Origin: Acanthaster planci | Taxonomy: Eukaryota; Echinodermata; Asteroidea; Valvatida; Acanthasteridae | Length of the DNA stretch: 46,664 nucleotides | Assembly: GCF_001949145.1 (NCBI RefSeq) | Contig: NW_019091654.1 | Span: forward strand, 251,784-298,447 | Direction: 5' to 3' | Shown here: piece after piece, positions 44,849-46,664 of the stretch | Numbering within the stretch: the stretch's first letter is position 1 | How the letters are laid out: each line of letters begins with the position of its first letter | Program-made: the position numbers and the translations under genes | The notes under the pieces: model-generated | Told to the model about the DNA's origin: nothing | Database searches by the model: none | Seen by the model: only the letters and a program-made list of their open reading frames with translations

Positions 44849-46664
44849 GCCTCCCCCCTTCTCCAAAGCCGACAACAGTCGGGTGCCTGATGCGCTTTGC
44901 TTGGCAAGCTACTTACGCCTTTTGATGGGATCGGTCGGCGGCTGTGCTGGAGTCTCAGAGCAGCACCTGGTCACTCCTGGTTTGATTCCCACCTGTACAT
45001 AAACATCAAATTGTTTTGCTGGTCCTGGGAGTTCACTCCCTAAGTTTACCCCTCCATGCCCCCCACCCCTTGGGACAGTGTTTTGAAGCCTCAAGATGAC
45101 TCTAAAGTGAAAGCTGGACAAAGTTGGGTCGGCTGGAAAGTTACAGTGAAGGAACAACATTCCCCCCCCCCCAAAAAAATCAGTTTTTTTGTAATATCCT
45201 GATAAGTACAGGTATATTTAATCCTCATTTATCATCCACCTTTGCTGGACCTTCATTCATCATATTCTAATGACTGCACTGTGAACGTCTGACCCACACC
45301 TCTACAAATGATTCAACCGTGAATTCGCAACACTGGAATGCCTGTGGTCTGTAAAATATGATTAACTACCTTGGGCAGATCACCTCTAATGGTGTCGTTG
45401 TGGCCGTCTCATTAAAGAAAGATAAAGTGTGAGGGTTGGGGGCAACGTCAGAAGCTGGAGCCGTTTTGAAAGCACAGATAAAAACCTGTTTTGATATGTC
45501 CACATTTTCATTTATAATTGTTTGCGCTCTGGCCCCCAATTCCGGAAGCAAGAGCACCCAACTACGTACAGGATGTTTCATGCCTGACGCTGCAGCACTA
45601 GAGTGAATGTAATAACAGTGAAACCACCCTGATGTACGATACTTCACATTAAAAGCATGAACAATGACAGACAGGGTATGTACATGAATTTGTCAGACTG
45701 GTAACTTGTCTTCAAGCCTTAACATTTTTCTTCCGGATGTTGCATTCGACTTGTAATTCGTTCGTCTTTGTCAGTCACTGTTCAATTTCGGCTTAATAGT
45801 AATCTGTCCAAAAGGAATGTGGGGTATTAGTGAAGAGAGGAGTTCTGGGAACGGACATGCACACTAGACTCTGGGAGTTTTTGTAACTGTCAGGGTACCG
45901 TCTGTGCACCGCGATATTTACATGTAATTCACACCAGAGAGGAACCCTTGACATGTATTCGTAATTGAGTGTCTCGTGTAGCTTGGAAGGGGCCCGTGGA
46001 ATAGGCGACACTAATCATATCAAATGATGTAAACAAGTGCATTTTCTTGTGCAAGTGATCCATGACATGCTGCCAGATGGCATTAAGGGGGAGAGCCAGC
46101 CATGTTGAATAATATACAAGCCATTATGCTGTTAATCATGTGCGTGGATTTTAACACCCCCCCTTCGGCACTTGTAGATGTGCTGTCTGACAGGTATTTA
46201 AATTTTGCCCTTTGAACAATCTTGCACGCTGATGAACAAAAAATGGGATAAAACAGTTGGAAAATCAACCTCTGAAAAGAAGGAAGACCATGACTGCTGA
46301 CAGAACTACAGCAAAATAAATACAAGTACGTACGTCTGATTTCAGAGCATTTTTGGCCTTAAAAAGGCAGAGAAAATAGCTAAATCTTAAGAGTTTAATA
46401 AAAGAAAAAAAAAAGTAGATACCGTTTGGTAGGAGTAGTTGGACCACCAGGTCCATTTGGCCGAGTCCTTGTCATCAAAATAATTTCATGAGCACCTGAG
46501 GCACGAGATACTCTATTTAAACCTTAACAAAGTTTACATTGGCTCTTATTTATACATATATTTATTGTATCCTTAGCATTTTCAAGAGGGATGAAGGTGG
46601 TTGCTTGATTTATTCACTATTTAATGCTTAATTTCCGTGACTATCCATCAGGCTGTCGTAGTCG
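44849..46664 (+). other. KEAP1 3' UTR and downstream DNA
   Basis: No further coding exon is seen. Candidate polyadenylation hexamers AATAAA lie at 46315-46320 and 46397-46402, the second followed by an A-rich run. Which is used, or whether an earlier variant signal is used, cannot be decided from the sequence. Minus-strand open frames here have no recognisable domain. Confidence 0.45.
46397..46402 (+). terminator. Possible KEAP1 polyadenylation signal
   Basis: AATAAA is followed within a few bases by an A-rich tract. It is about 1.55 kb after the stop codon. A second hexamer lies at 46315-46320. Confidence 0.3.

Noticed and set aside
1-46664. CRISPR arrays, operons, prokaryotic or viral genes
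   Set aside because: No regularly spaced repeats with unique spacers exist. The genes are interrupted by introns, and I saw no reverse transcriptase, integrase or capsid motif.

Overview
The window is metazoan genomic DNA with two spliced protein-coding genes on the + strand. Introns have GT-AG borders, the intergenic space is large, and the assembly has N gaps at 10234-10818 and 25785-26089. A vertebrate-style KEAP1 with all six kelch blades, together with very frequent palindromes such as TACATGTA and TAGGCCTA, suggests a marine invertebrate deuterostome. A sea star or other echinoderm is my best guess, but this is inference; the sequence does not prove the species.

Region 1 (1-2579) is upstream DNA carrying a roughly 450-bp repeat in two diverged copies, then a short promoter-proximal stretch. 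Region 2 (2580-12967) is a 14-exon gene that I assembled by hand from splice sites and reading phase. It encodes about 739 residues: an acidic N-terminal half, a GNAT N-acetyltransferase fold, a coiled coil and a C-terminal PARP-type ADP-ribosyltransferase domain. All 13 junctions keep frame. This acetyltransferase plus ADP-ribosyltransferase fusion is the most unusual object in the window. Its introns hold a perfect 34-bp hairpin, a tRNA-Thr-derived SINE and a 19-bp minisatellite that contains the first assembly gap.

Region 3 (12968-37859) is mostly non-coding, with repeats, hairpins and a few exon-like open frames. The best of these is a terminal-exon-like frame at 21827-22063 that I do not recognise. 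One hairpin (28621-28695) has the shape of a microRNA precursor. From about 27.4 kb onward the DNA is dense in TACATGTA and minisatellites.

Region 4 (37860-46664) is KEAP1: four coding exons (37998-39235, 40040-40245, 44213-44389, 44664-44848), 601 residues, BTB-BACK-Kelch, followed by a 3' UTR. KEAP1 is the substrate adaptor that ties NRF2 to the CUL3 ubiquitin ligase and senses oxidants and electrophiles. The NRF2-binding residues and the cysteines equivalent to human C273, C288, C297 and C613 are present, but the C151 position is Asn. The two genes lie in the same orientation about 25 kb apart. I see no evidence that they work together, although both belong to stress or signalling families.
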